From: CAKAHY01 sp963522175
GTDB taxonomy: Bacteria > Bacillota > Clostridia > Lachnospirales > Lachnospiraceae
Assembly (NCBI GenBank): GCA_963522175.1
Contig: CAUQXC010000024.1
Location: forward strand, 1 to 6,650
Length of the DNA stretch: 6,650 nt
Direction: 5' to 3'
The notes beneath the pieces were generated by a model. It was not told the origin of the DNA. It saw only the letters and a list, made by a program, of their open reading frames with translations, and did not search any database. The position numbers were made by a program, and so were the translations under genes. Shown in pieces: positions 1 through 6,061 of this stretch. Position 1 is the first letter of the stretch. The number at the start of each line of letters is the position of its first letter.

Positions 1-366
1 TCTTAACTCCGTCCTCATGCTTTATAGGAAAATATATTCCACGGGTATACTTGTCGATAAATCTCCTATTTTTGTATACTGTATGTTTATTTGTCACTCT
101 TCCTATAGCTGTTAGTGAATGTGAAGGCATAAAATCTTTCAATTTTACTCCGTATGCATAATCAACGTTTGCCTCATTAGGTCCCCCTAATACCGTTACG
201 GAAGGTGTACCCATAAAGCTGTATAAATCTCCCGTACCGTCGCTCCTGCATAACATAATTGCTACATGTCCCGCTCCATTGGCACCACTTTCATAATTCA
301 AATACATCACGCCTGTATAACTTGCCGTTCCTGTATTTTTTGCTATGTCTTCTTGGGCAGATTGCT
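1..366 (-). pseudogene. Unit D toxin domain, out of frame with its rhs core and cut by the left edge
   Basis: Read on the minus strand, the frame starting near 366 encodes KQSAQEDIAKNTG, then GAGHVAIML, TGDLYSF, EANVDYAYG and DKYTRGIYF, and is still open at base 1. This is the N-terminal half of the toxin domain that is complete in unit B. Bases 1-240 are nearly identical to 6411-6650 (unit A), differing mainly in the segment before DKYTRG. The histidine motif is present; the cysteine motif would lie beyond the left edge. The domain is not in frame with the Rhs core just upstream, which stops at 343-345, so no Rhs-toxin fusion can be made. Internal ATG codons exist but I see no Shine-Dalgarno site. 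An immunity gene is expected to the left of the window; that is inference. Confidence 0.8.
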
Positions 367-705
367 TCTGCAGTATTCATACCAATTAAGCCCGTCCATT
401 ACGGAGTCAAGGCTTGTAAACCTCTTGTCTGTCGGGTCGTATGTTCTTGCCTTTGCATAGTAAAGCCCCGCTATATCGTCATATACATGTCCCGTATATC
501 TTGCCTTATTTACATTGTTATCTACTAAATCCTCTTTCGTAAATACGTCTATAGGCTCCCTCTTCCTTCTCAGGTCCGTATACATGGGTTACCTTCCTTA
601 ACTTTTTCGTAAAAGGTAAATTTATAGTCATAGCTATTTTCACTCTTTCTTGCATAAAGGCGTTAGAGGTATGTTTTTCCGCTTTCCATAAGCTTACCGG
701 TCAAT
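343..705 (-). pseudogene. Unit D rhs core remnant with several internal deletions
   Basis: This is a decayed copy of the rhs segment intact at 4130-4680. Read 5' to 3' on the minus strand it starts with a TGKL-like Rhs piece near 703, then ARKSENSYDY (compare AGKSEYSYDG in unit B). It then jumps about 100 bases to a stretch matching LPFTEEFRKVTHVYGPE, and jumps again by roughly 115 bases to EPIDVFT. From there the Rhs core is intact (ARYTGHVYDDIAGLYYAKA, TYDPTDKRFTSLD, NWYEYCRSN) as an 80-codon frame, 585-343, ending in LPKKT and a stop. The ATG at 585 is out of the original Rhs frame, so it is not a true start. The hyperconserved PLKYTDPTG boundary has been deleted. The identity is certain; the exact right-hand limit is not. 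Confidence 0.82.
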
Positions 706-717
706 ATAATCATATAC

Positions 718-767
718 GCTTGACATTTATAAACTTATAATACATTTTCAGCTCATAAATGCCAAGC
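718..767 (-). other. Conserved stem-loop downstream of immunity gene C
   Basis: Arms 718-730 and 755-767 pair over 13 bp with one G-U wobble in the minus-strand transcript, around a 24-base loop. The hairpin begins 50 bases after the stop codon of the gene at 818-1828. Two homologous hairpins lie at the same distance after the other two partner genes (2151-2193, 4897-4941). The stem sequence here differs strongly from those two, yet pairing is kept and the loop core (ATTATAAGT-like) is shared. No U-run follows, so it does not look like a simple intrinsic terminator. Function unknown: a 3' UTR element, a small RNA structure or a recombination signal are all possible. Confidence 0.65.
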
Positions 768-817
768 AACATACTTTTAAATTGTGACTTAAAAAACTAT
801 TTTTGATTTATTTAAAC

Positions 818-1828
818 TTACCAGTCAATCCCGTAAAAATCTTCACCGTCCGCCCATCTTTTCAATTCTACACTCTGTTTAGTTTCCAAATTTAATACCA
901 TAAAACGTAATCGTGGAGTTCCCGGGAAAAAAGGATCTTTTCCGAATGTATAAAACAGGTACTTGCCGTCCGGAGAAAACTTAAGATCTACAACATATTC
1001 ACCCTTACCCGGTTTAATTTCAATCATATTTTCAACTTGTTCTTTTTCAAGGTTATACATGCATATATACGGATATTCATAATAAACCAGTTTATTTTTA
1101 TCCCCGGTCATATCCATACGTCCCCGTTTATAGGCAGAATAAATAAAAAGTTTAAATAAAACATCCTCCTTTCCTGAACTTAATCCTTTTTCCATTATAT
1201 ATCCCTTACCCGTATAATTATCTTCCTGTATTCCTAAAAACAATGTATCTTCTTTATTACCTTCTTTTATAAAATAGCTATACGTTTTATTTTCAGTTCT
1301 ATATAGTTTTTCCATGTTCCATGAATCCCCTTTCTTTTCAAGATATAAAAGCGTATCCGGCTCAAACATATCGTTATAAAATGTATAACCTGATTTATAG
1401 TATTTTGGTCTAAGGCTAAGTACTCTAAAGTACCTATATTTAAGTTTATCCATTCCCATTTTTGAAAGCAAAGCATCTATTTCATTGAAATCTATGATTC
1501 GATTCAATTTGTTGCTGCTTAACTCAATCTCTACCAAACCTCCAATAATTTCATCATTAACTGTACCTATTATATATTTATGATCATCACTATAGGAAAA
1601 ATCCGAAAGTATATGTTCTGAAATTTTTTCTATTTTCCCGCTTGAAATATAATATTTAAAAGTTCCTCCTCTCCCGCTAATAAAGTTGTTTGAAAATACT
1701 AAATACTCTCCCTTTGATATTCCGGCTAAAACCTTCATTTTCCTGTACTTATTTATGGCAAAGAGTACCCCCGCTAAAAATAAGATAACAATACCTATAA
1801 CTATTAATACTTTTTTTCTTTTTTTCAT
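818..1828 (-). CDS. Putative membrane-anchored beta-propeller-like immunity protein, unit C
   Basis: This 336-residue protein starts at ATG 1828, supported by an AGGAG site six bases upstream. It begins MKKRKK, followed by one hydrophobic helix (about residues 7-25), so it is probably a signal anchor with the rest outside the membrane. Propeller-like repeats are visible: YSDDHKYIIG near residue 80, a TGDKNKLVYYEYPYICMYNLE blade, and FSPDGKYLFY near residue 290, the SPDG motif of TolB/WD40-like propellers. It ends in GIDW, where its paralogues end in GFDW. It is a clear but diverged relative of the genes at 2244-3275 and 4991-6022 (by eye roughly 40 percent identical). Each of the three follows a toxin tail, which is the basis for calling it immunity. 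Its own toxin is reduced to the scrap at 1845-2117, so it may be an orphan immunity gene. I recognise no named immunity family. Confidence 0.72.
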   Translation of the reverse strand: MKKRKKVLIVIGIVILFLAGVLFAINKYRKMKVLAGISKGEYLVFSNNFISGRGGTFKYYISSGKIEKISEHILSDFSYSDDHKYIIGTVNDEIIGGLVEIELSSNKLNRIIDFNEIDALLSKMGMDKLKYRYFRVLSLRPKYYKSGYTFYNDMFEPDTLLYLEKKGDSWNMEKLYRTENKTYSYFIKEGNKEDTLFLGIQEDNYTGKGYIMEKGLSSGKEDVLFKLFIYSAYKRGRMDMTGDKNKLVYYEYPYICMYNLEKEQVENMIEIKPGKGEYVVDLKFSPDGKYLFYTFGKDPFFPGTPRLRFMVLNLETKQSVELKRWADGEDFYGIDW

Positions 1829-1834
1829 ACGTTT

Positions 1835-1839
1835 CTCCT
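1835..1839 (-). promoter_or_regulatory. Shine-Dalgarno site of immunity gene C
   Basis: AGGAG on the minus strand, six bases before ATG 1828 and five bases after the stop codon of the toxin remnant (1845-1847). It is the best ribosome site in the window and fixes the start of the 336-residue protein. It differs from the weaker AGGTAG-type site of the other two partner genes. Confidence 0.8.
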
Positions 1840-1844
1840 ACAGT

Positions 1845-2117
1845 TTATCTATAAAATGGATAAAGCATCACTGTATTCTTATGAGGGATTTTTCCCCAAA
1901 TATCCGAAAGATTTCCATATATCGGGGCTGAAAGTTCGTCTTTTCGATCTTCTTTTTTTATTCCTTCAATCTTATTCTTGTATATACTATTGGGAGCTAC
2001 CTTAGGAAAGATTTTATTTCCTTTTGCATCGGTAGGTATAGGAAGTTTCGTTACCTGATGCGTCCGCGGTTTTTATCACTCTATTAAGACTCTCATACGA
2101 ATTTTTCATTATATCAT
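1845..2117 (-). pseudogene. Unit C Rhs repeat plus toxin C-terminal tail, frameshifted
   Basis: From 2117 downwards the minus strand reads SYESLNRVIKTADASGNETSYTY, a typical Rhs YD-repeat, and then shifts frame at about 2031-2032. Dropping one base there restores YDAKGNKI, the expected continuation of the repeat. The new frame then gives KIFPKVAPNSIYKNKIEG and DELSAPIYGNLSDIWGKIPH, and stops at 1845-1847. The last part aligns with ELPGVLYGDLNDIWKRMPH at the end of the unit B toxin, so this is the tail of a related but diverged toxin. Most of the toxin domain and all of the Rhs core are missing. It sits 16 bases before the unit C partner gene, the same toxin-then-partner order as units A and B. 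Confidence 0.75.
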
Positions 2118-2120
2118 TCA

Positions 2121-2132
2121 GTAAAATTTTAC
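2121..2132. repeat. Perfect 12-bp palindrome at the cassette junction, unit B/C boundary
   Basis: GTAAAATTTTAC reads the same on both strands. It lies three bases from the point (2118) where similarity to the unit A downstream segment ends and Rhs sequence begins. The identical palindrome occupies the same place at 4868-4879. It could be a recombination or protein-binding site, or simply a conserved AT-rich part of the 3' region. Confidence 0.55.
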
Positions 2133-2150
2133 CTTTGTGAATATATCCCC

Positions 2151-2193
2151 CGGTATCTTTAGACTTATAACGTATCTTAAATCTAAAGTACCG
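2151..2193 (-). other. Conserved stem-loop downstream of immunity gene B
   Basis: CGGTA plus CTTTAGA (2151-2163, with an unpaired T at 2156) pairs with TCTAAAG plus TACCG (2182-2193): 12 bp with one bulge and an 18-base loop. It starts 50 bases after the stop codon at 2244. Compared with the unit A hairpin, the fifth outer pair here is T-A where A has C-G, a compensated change. The loop sequence is close to those of A and C. Confidence 0.68.
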
Positions 2194-2243
2194 AAGGATA
2201 CAGCTTTTCGGCTTATAAAACCCGACTTTTAACCGTTTAGGAT

Positions 2244-3275
2244 TTACCAGTCAAACCCCGCAAAAGAGTCTTTATATCTCCACTTTTTAAGCTTTACTAT
2301 TTCCGTAGTTTCCAAGTTCACCGCATAGAAGCTCCACCTTTCCATAGCCTCCAGAAAGTATTCATATTCTCTGAGAGCATAAAACAAGTGCTTACCGTCA
2401 GGAGAAACCCTGATATAGATAACTTCTTCATTTTCCGGTTTATCTTTCTTGACCTCAACGGTTTTTTCAATCTGCCCGGTCTTAAGGTTATATACATATA
2501 TATACGGTTCCTCATAATAAACCATTTTACTTTTATCCTCAGTTATATCTATACCGCCATTATCAAACATATCCTCTGTAATATAAAGCTTTTTTATATA
2601 CTCCGTTTTTCCCGTTTGTAAGCCTTTTTTTATTATGGCACCTCTGCTTTCGTGATAACCTTCATCATCTTCTTTTACTTCTATAAGCAATATGTCTTCC
2701 TTATCACCTTCCAGTATAAAATAATCGGAACTGCCGTACTCATTTTCATATATTTTTTCCATACTCCAAGAGTCTCCCGTCTTTTCCATATATAAAAGTG
2801 TCTTTCTTTCCGTACCCTCGCTAAATAATGTATAACCCGATTTATACTCTTTAAATCTGAGACCGCTTCCATCCCCATCCTCACGCTCAATTTTTTTTAG
2901 GCCTGTCTCTAAAAGTAAAACATTTAATTCATCCAAGCTTATTATTGGCTTAAGCTTATTATTCCCCAACTCAAGTTCTGCAAATCCTACAAAATCATCG
3001 GCATAAGCCCATCCTATTATTCGCTTACGATCATTACTGTAATGCAAATCATCAAACCTGTCACCACAAACTTTCGCGATACTGCCTGTCAGCATGTCGT
3101 ACTTAAAGGTACTTCTTCCATTATCTTTTAAATAGCCGGAAACCATCAATTTTTCTTTTCCAGATATTCCCTTTAAAACTCTCATCCTCTTATAGACCTT
3201 CGGTATAAAAAATAACATCAGTATGATTAATATTATAAGGCATATAACTTTTAAATTTTTTTTGTTTTTTTTCAT
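2244..3275 (-). CDS. Putative membrane-anchored beta-propeller-like immunity protein, unit B
   Basis: This 343-residue protein has a lysine-rich N terminus and one membrane helix (about residues 9-28). The large C-terminal part is probably outside the membrane. Propeller-like blades are seen around YSNDRKRIIG (79-88), TEDKSKMVYYEEPYIYVYNL (245-264) and SPDGKHLFYALRE (291-303), similar to TolB/PD40-type repeats; the protein ends GFDW. ATG 3275 follows the toxin stop codon by only five bases, and the AGGTAG ribosome site overlaps that stop, implying translational coupling with the toxin gene at 3281. It is closely related to the gene at 4991-6022, with residues about 124-230 identical down to the base. 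Immunity function is inferred from position and duplication with the toxin. A lipid- or peptidoglycan-associated propeller of other function cannot be excluded. Confidence 0.77.
   Translation of the reverse strand: MKKNKKNLKVICLIILIILMLFFIPKVYKRMRVLKGISGKEKLMVSGYLKDNGRSTFKYDMLTGSIAKVCGDRFDDLHYSNDRKRIIGWAYADDFVGFAELELGNNKLKPIISLDELNVLLLETGLKKIEREDGDGSGLRFKEYKSGYTLFSEGTERKTLLYMEKTGDSWSMEKIYENEYGSSDYFILEGDKEDILLIEVKEDDEGYHESRGAIIKKGLQTGKTEYIKKLYITEDMFDNGGIDITEDKSKMVYYEEPYIYVYNLKTGQIEKTVEVKKDKPENEEVIYIRVSPDGKHLFYALREYEYFLEAMERWSFYAVNLETTEIVKLKKWRYKDSFAGFDW
2586..2905. repeat. 320-bp perfect repeat, copy in immunity gene B
   Basis: Bases 2586-2905 match 5333-5652 without a single difference when read row against row, while sequence on both sides differs at many positions. 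It covers codons about 124-230 of the two partner genes. The sharp edges suggest recent gene conversion or unequal recombination. Confidence 0.9.
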
Positions 3276-3278
3276 ATT

Positions 3279-3286
3279 CTCTACCT
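3279..3286 (-). promoter_or_regulatory. Ribosome site of immunity gene B overlapping the toxin stop codon
   Basis: On the minus strand AGGTAGAG precedes ATG 3275 by three bases and contains the TAG stop of the toxin frame (3281-3283). Ribosomes ending the toxin are therefore placed at the partner start. The same sequence precedes ATG 6022 in unit A, where the toxin stop has moved upstream. Confidence 0.6.
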
Positions 3287-4798
3287 GCCTGTCGTATAAG
3301 GAGATGGTAGCGTACTATGAGGCATTCTCTTCCAAATATCATTCAAATCCCCGTACAGCACACCCGGCAGTTCACCGTTTTTTTGCTTTTTTTCTATTTG
3401 TTCGACATTGTACTCATATGTAGCATTCGGTCTTTTTGCCCATAACTCCTTTGTCTGTCTTTCTGCTTCTCCTATCGCTTCTCCTATATCCCCCCATCGA
3501 CTACTATCTGACTTTGTTTTATCAATCGGCTTTTCTTCCATTACTATACCTCCGGCTTTTAGCCATTTTCTTGCTTGAATGTCACAATTATTTGTTAACA
3601 AATGATAATCGGGATTATCTTTTTTCTCGGAATTATTTACTTGGTTCATAGTTTCTTTTACCTTCTCCAAAATCTTAACTCCGTCCTCATGCTTTATAGG
3701 AAAATATATTCCACGGGTATATTTGTCATTAAATTCCCTGTTACCATCCGAATTTACTCTACCTACAGCCGTCAGTGAGTATTTTCCTTCTGCATCCAAA
3801 GTCATAAAATCTTCTAACTTTTCTCCGTATGCATAATCAACATTTGCATCATTATACTCCGAGTCCTTTAATGCCGTTCGAGACTGCCGTCCTCTTGTTC
3901 CTACAAAGCTGTATAAATCTCCCGTGCCGTCACTCCTGCATAACATAATTGCTACATGTCCCGCACCCATGACGCTGTTTTCATTATTCAAATACATCAC
4001 TCCTGTATATTGTGCCGTTCCTGTATTTTTTGCTATATCTTCTTCAGCAGTTTGCTTAAGTTTATCACTCTTATTTCCATTACCCGATATATTGTTTCCC
4101 GTCGGGTCCGTATACTTAAGCGGGTTGCTCCTGCAGTACTCATACCAGTTAAGCCCGTCCATTACAGGGTCAAGGCTTGTAAACCTCTTATCTGTCGGGT
4201 CGTACGTTCTTGCCTTTGCATAGTAAAGTCCCGCTATATCGTCATATACATGTCCCGTATATCTTGCCTTATTTACATTATTATCTACTAAATCCTCTCT
4301 CGTAAATACGTCTATAGGCTCACCGTAAGCACTGAAGTCCTTGGCTACGACAGCTTCTCCTTTCGGGTCACTTACAAGTCTTGTGCTTAAAAGCCTGTCT
4401 TTTGTAAACGAATACATCACATAGTCGGCGTAGGTTCCTACTTCTCCCTCAGGTCCGTATACATGGGTTACCTTCCTGAACTCTTCCGTAAAAGGTAAAT
4501 CTATAGCCGAAGGATAAAACGGTATATATTTTTCATCCTTTGTAAGATTAAGGCTCTTATCCTTACCGTAGGTATATCCCTTATAGCTAAGCATACGACC
4601 CGTTCCGTCATAGCTGTATTCGCTCTTTCCCGCAGGTGTTGTTACCGATGTAAGCTTTCCTGTCTTATTCCATTCATAGCTTTTAAGGGTAGCTCCGTCC
4701 TTGGTCTCACGAATAAGGTTACCTCTTTTATCGTAGCTGTAATCTACATCATCTCTTCTTATAAGTGAATTAAGCTCGTTATAGGCATAGCTTGTCAC
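3281..4798 (-). CDS. Displaced Rhs C-terminal fragment with complete permuted papain-like toxin domain, unit B
   Basis: The 505-codon frame opens at GTG 4798 and has no stop back to about 4864. It has no good ribosome site and lacks the thousand or more residues expected of an Rhs shell. I read it as the 3' end of an rhs gene, perhaps silent or rescued by recombination. Residues 1-75 carry Rhs YD-repeats (DYSYDKRGNLIRETKDG). Residues about 155-234 are the Rhs-associated core (YTGHVYDDIAGLYYAKARTY) ending in PLKYTDPTG, which fits the PxxxxDPxG self-cleavage boundary. Residues 235-505 are the toxin. GHVAIM puts His281 and LLTNNC puts Cys405, the His-first, Cys-later order of circularly permuted NlpC/P60 or LRAT-like enzymes. 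A peptidase, amidase or acyltransferase/lipase activity is inferred, not shown. The tail LYGDLNDIWKRMPH recurs in diverged toxins here. The partner gene follows five bases later. Confidence 0.75.
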   Translation of the reverse strand: MTSYAYNELNSLIRRDDVDYSYDKRGNLIRETKDGATLKSYEWNKTGKLTSVTTPAGKSEYSYDGTGRMLSYKGYTYGKDKSLNLTKDEKYIPFYPSAIDLPFTEEFRKVTHVYGPEGEVGTYADYVMYSFTKDRLLSTRLVSDPKGEAVVAKDFSAYGEPIDVFTREDLVDNNVNKARYTGHVYDDIAGLYYAKARTYDPTDKRFTSLDPVMDGLNWYEYCRSNPLKYTDPTGNNISGNGNKSDKLKQTAEEDIAKNTGTAQYTGVMYLNNENSVMGAGHVAIMLCRSDGTGDLYSFVGTRGRQSRTALKDSEYNDANVDYAYGEKLEDFMTLDAEGKYSLTAVGRVNSDGNREFNDKYTRGIYFPIKHEDGVKILEKVKETMNQVNNSEKKDNPDYHLLTNNCDIQARKWLKAGGIVMEEKPIDKTKSDSSRWGDIGEAIGEAERQTKELWAKRPNATYEYNVEQIEKKQKNGELPGVLYGDLNDIWKRMPHSTLPSPYTTGR

Positions 4799-4867
4799 TC
4801 TATCTTCGGCTTTTCCCGTAAGCGGATTTATAGCAGTAGCCTTCTCATTTTTTTGTTGTAACCCTCA

Positions 4868-4879
4868 GTAAAATTTTAC
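4868..4879. repeat. Perfect 12-bp palindrome at the cassette junction, unit A/B boundary
   Basis: This is the same GTAAAATTTTAC as at 2121-2132, again three bases from the breakpoint to Rhs sequence. Conservation of both the motif and its distance to two different junctions is what makes it worth recording. Confidence 0.55.
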
Positions 4880-4896
4880 CCTTGTAAATATATCCC

Positions 4897-4941
4897 CCGG
4901 CATCTTTAAACTTATAATGTATTTTAAGCCTAAAGTGCCGG
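4897..4941 (-). other. Conserved stem-loop downstream of immunity gene A
   Basis: CCGGCA plus CTTTA (4897-4908, unpaired T at 4903) pairs with TAAAG plus TGCCGG (4931-4941): 11 bp with one bulge and a 22-base loop. It starts 49 bases after the stop codon at 4991. In the transcript it is followed by GGGATATATT rather than a U-run. It is homologous to the hairpins at 2151-2193 and 718-767. Confidence 0.68.
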
Positions 4942-4990
4942 AGATTATAATTATTAAGCTTATAAAACTCGTTTTCTAATCACTTTAACT

Positions 4991-6022
4991 TTACCAGTCA
5001 AATCCTCGAAAGGTATCTTGATATTTCCACTTTTTAAGTTTTACTATTTCCGTAGTTTCCAAGTTCACCGCATAGAAATTCCACCTTTCCAAGGTCCCTA
5101 TAAACGATTTATATTCTCTGAGAGCATAAAACAGGTGCTTACCGTCAGGAGAAATTCTGATATAGACAACGTCTTCATCTTCCGGCTTATCTTTCTTGAC
5201 TTCAACAGTTTTTTCAATCTGCCCTGTTTTAAGGTTATATACATATATGTAGGGTTCCTCATAATAAATTATTTTACTTTTATCCTCAGTTATATCTATA
5301 CCACCCTTCTTAAACATATTGTATGTAATATGAAGCTTTTTTATATACTCCGTTTTTCCCGTTTGTAAGCCTTTTTTTATTATGGCACCTCTGCTTTCGT
5401 GATAACCTTCATCATCTTCTTTTACTTCTATAAGCAATATGTCTTCCTTATCACCTTCCAGTATAAAATAATCGGAACTGCCGTACTCATTTTCATATAT
5501 TTTTTCCATACTCCAAGAGTCTCCCGTCTTTTCCATATATAAAAGTGTCTTTCTTTCCGTACCCTCGCTAAATAATGTATAACCCGATTTATACTCTTTA
5601 AATCTGAGACCGCTTCCATCCCCATCCTCACGCTCAATTTTTTTTAGGCCTGCCTCTAACAGCAAAACATTTAATTCATCCAAGCTTATTATTGGCTTAA
5701 GCTCATTATTACCCAACTCAAGTTCTGCAAATCCTACAAAATCATCGGTATAAACACATCCTATTATTCGCTTACGATCATTACTGTAATGCAAATCATT
5801 AAATCTGTCACCGCAAACTTTCGCCATACTGCCTGTTAACATGTCGTACTTAAAGGTACCTTCGGTATCATCATTGTAATAAGAAATAAGCAGCGATTTT
5901 TCTTTGCCGGATATTCCTTTTAAAACCCTCATCCTCTTATAGATGTTTGGTACAAAAAATAATATCAGTACGATTACAATTATAAGACTTACTGCTTTTA
6001 AACTTTTTTTATTTTTTTTCAT
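4991..6022 (-). CDS. Putative membrane-anchored beta-propeller-like immunity protein, unit A
   Basis: This 343-residue protein is co-linear with the unit B partner without gaps. It has the MKKNKK start, a membrane helix at about residues 9-28, the SPDGKHLFYALRE motif near 291 and the GFDW end. Differences from the unit B protein cluster in residues 1-123 (for example around 43-55, just after the membrane anchor) and 231-343 (for example around HITYNMFKKGG). Those variable patches are the best candidates for surfaces that recognise one toxin and not another. ATG 6022 is preceded by the same AGGTAGAG site as in unit B and lies 39 bases after the unit A toxin stop. Topology and location directly after a toxin support an immunity role in the envelope; no known family was recognised. 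Confidence 0.77.
   Translation of the reverse strand: MKKNKKSLKAVSLIIVIVLILFFVPNIYKRMRVLKGISGKEKSLLISYYNDDTEGTFKYDMLTGSMAKVCGDRFNDLHYSNDRKRIIGCVYTDDFVGFAELELGNNELKPIISLDELNVLLLEAGLKKIEREDGDGSGLRFKEYKSGYTLFSEGTERKTLLYMEKTGDSWSMEKIYENEYGSSDYFILEGDKEDILLIEVKEDDEGYHESRGAIIKKGLQTGKTEYIKKLHITYNMFKKGGIDITEDKSKIIYYEEPYIYVYNLKTGQIEKTVEVKKDKPEDEDVVYIRISPDGKHLFYALREYKSFIGTLERWNFYAVNLETTEIVKLKKWKYQDTFRGFDW
5333..5652. repeat. 320-bp perfect repeat, copy in immunity gene A
   Basis: Exact partner of 2586-2905. Identity breaks at the base immediately to the left (5332 g versus 2585 a) and to the right (5653 c versus 2906 t). Confidence 0.9.
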
Positions 6023-6061
6023 ATTCTCTACCTGCCTGTTGTATAACGAAAAAGTCCCGTA

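Larger units (their letters stand above)
2118..2243 (-). repeat. 126-base conserved segment after immunity gene B
   Basis: This non-coding stretch runs from the stop codon of the gene at 2244 to the point where Rhs-derived sequence starts. It aligns without length change to 4865-4990 after immunity gene A (about 80 percent identical by eye) and contains the stem-loop 2151-2193 and the palindrome 2121-2132. I see no convincing gene in it: a partly open frame exists, but it has no start or ribosome site and matches no family I know. Confidence 0.7.
4865..4990 (-). repeat. 126-base conserved segment after immunity gene A
   Basis: This stretch lies between the stop codon at 4991 and the first Rhs-derived base and aligns end to end with 2118-2243. 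It holds the stem-loop 4897-4941 and the palindrome 4868-4879. I see no gene in it. Immediately below 4865 the sequence switches to an Rhs reading frame unrelated to the one joined at 2117, so 4864/4865 is a recombination breakpoint. Confidence 0.7.

Noticed and set aside
259..528. Plus-strand open frames over the unit D remnant
   Set aside because: They are antisense to toxin and Rhs core sequence and repeat wherever the Rhs core occurs (for example 3924-4291). Low-complexity hydrophobic translations are a by-product of the opposite strand.
689..698. TAAGCTTA as a third copy of the junction palindrome
   Set aside because: It is explained by the Rhs codons for TGKL (compare GGAAAGCTTAC in unit B), so it is probably coincidence rather than a counterpart of GTAAAATTTTAC.
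720..741. TTGACA (720-725) and TATAAT (736-741) on the plus strand as a promoter
   Set aside because: The spacer is only 10 bases and there is no plus-strand gene downstream. Both words fall inside the stem-loop after immunity gene C.
2681..2890. Identical 69-codon minus-strand frame in both partner genes (also 5428-5637)
   Set aside because: It is an out-of-frame reading inside the 320-bp identical repeat, so its conservation only reflects the repeat.
4897..4941. Stem-loop as a Rho-independent terminator
   Set aside because: In the minus-strand transcript the stem is followed by GGGATATATT rather than a run of U, and the stem is interrupted by a bulge. The homologue at 2151-2193 has the same features.
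5018..5368. 116-codon plus-strand open frame
   Set aside because: It lies antisense over the 3' part of immunity gene A, has no ribosome site, and its counterpart in unit B is shorter and differently bounded. It is a shadow of the real gene.
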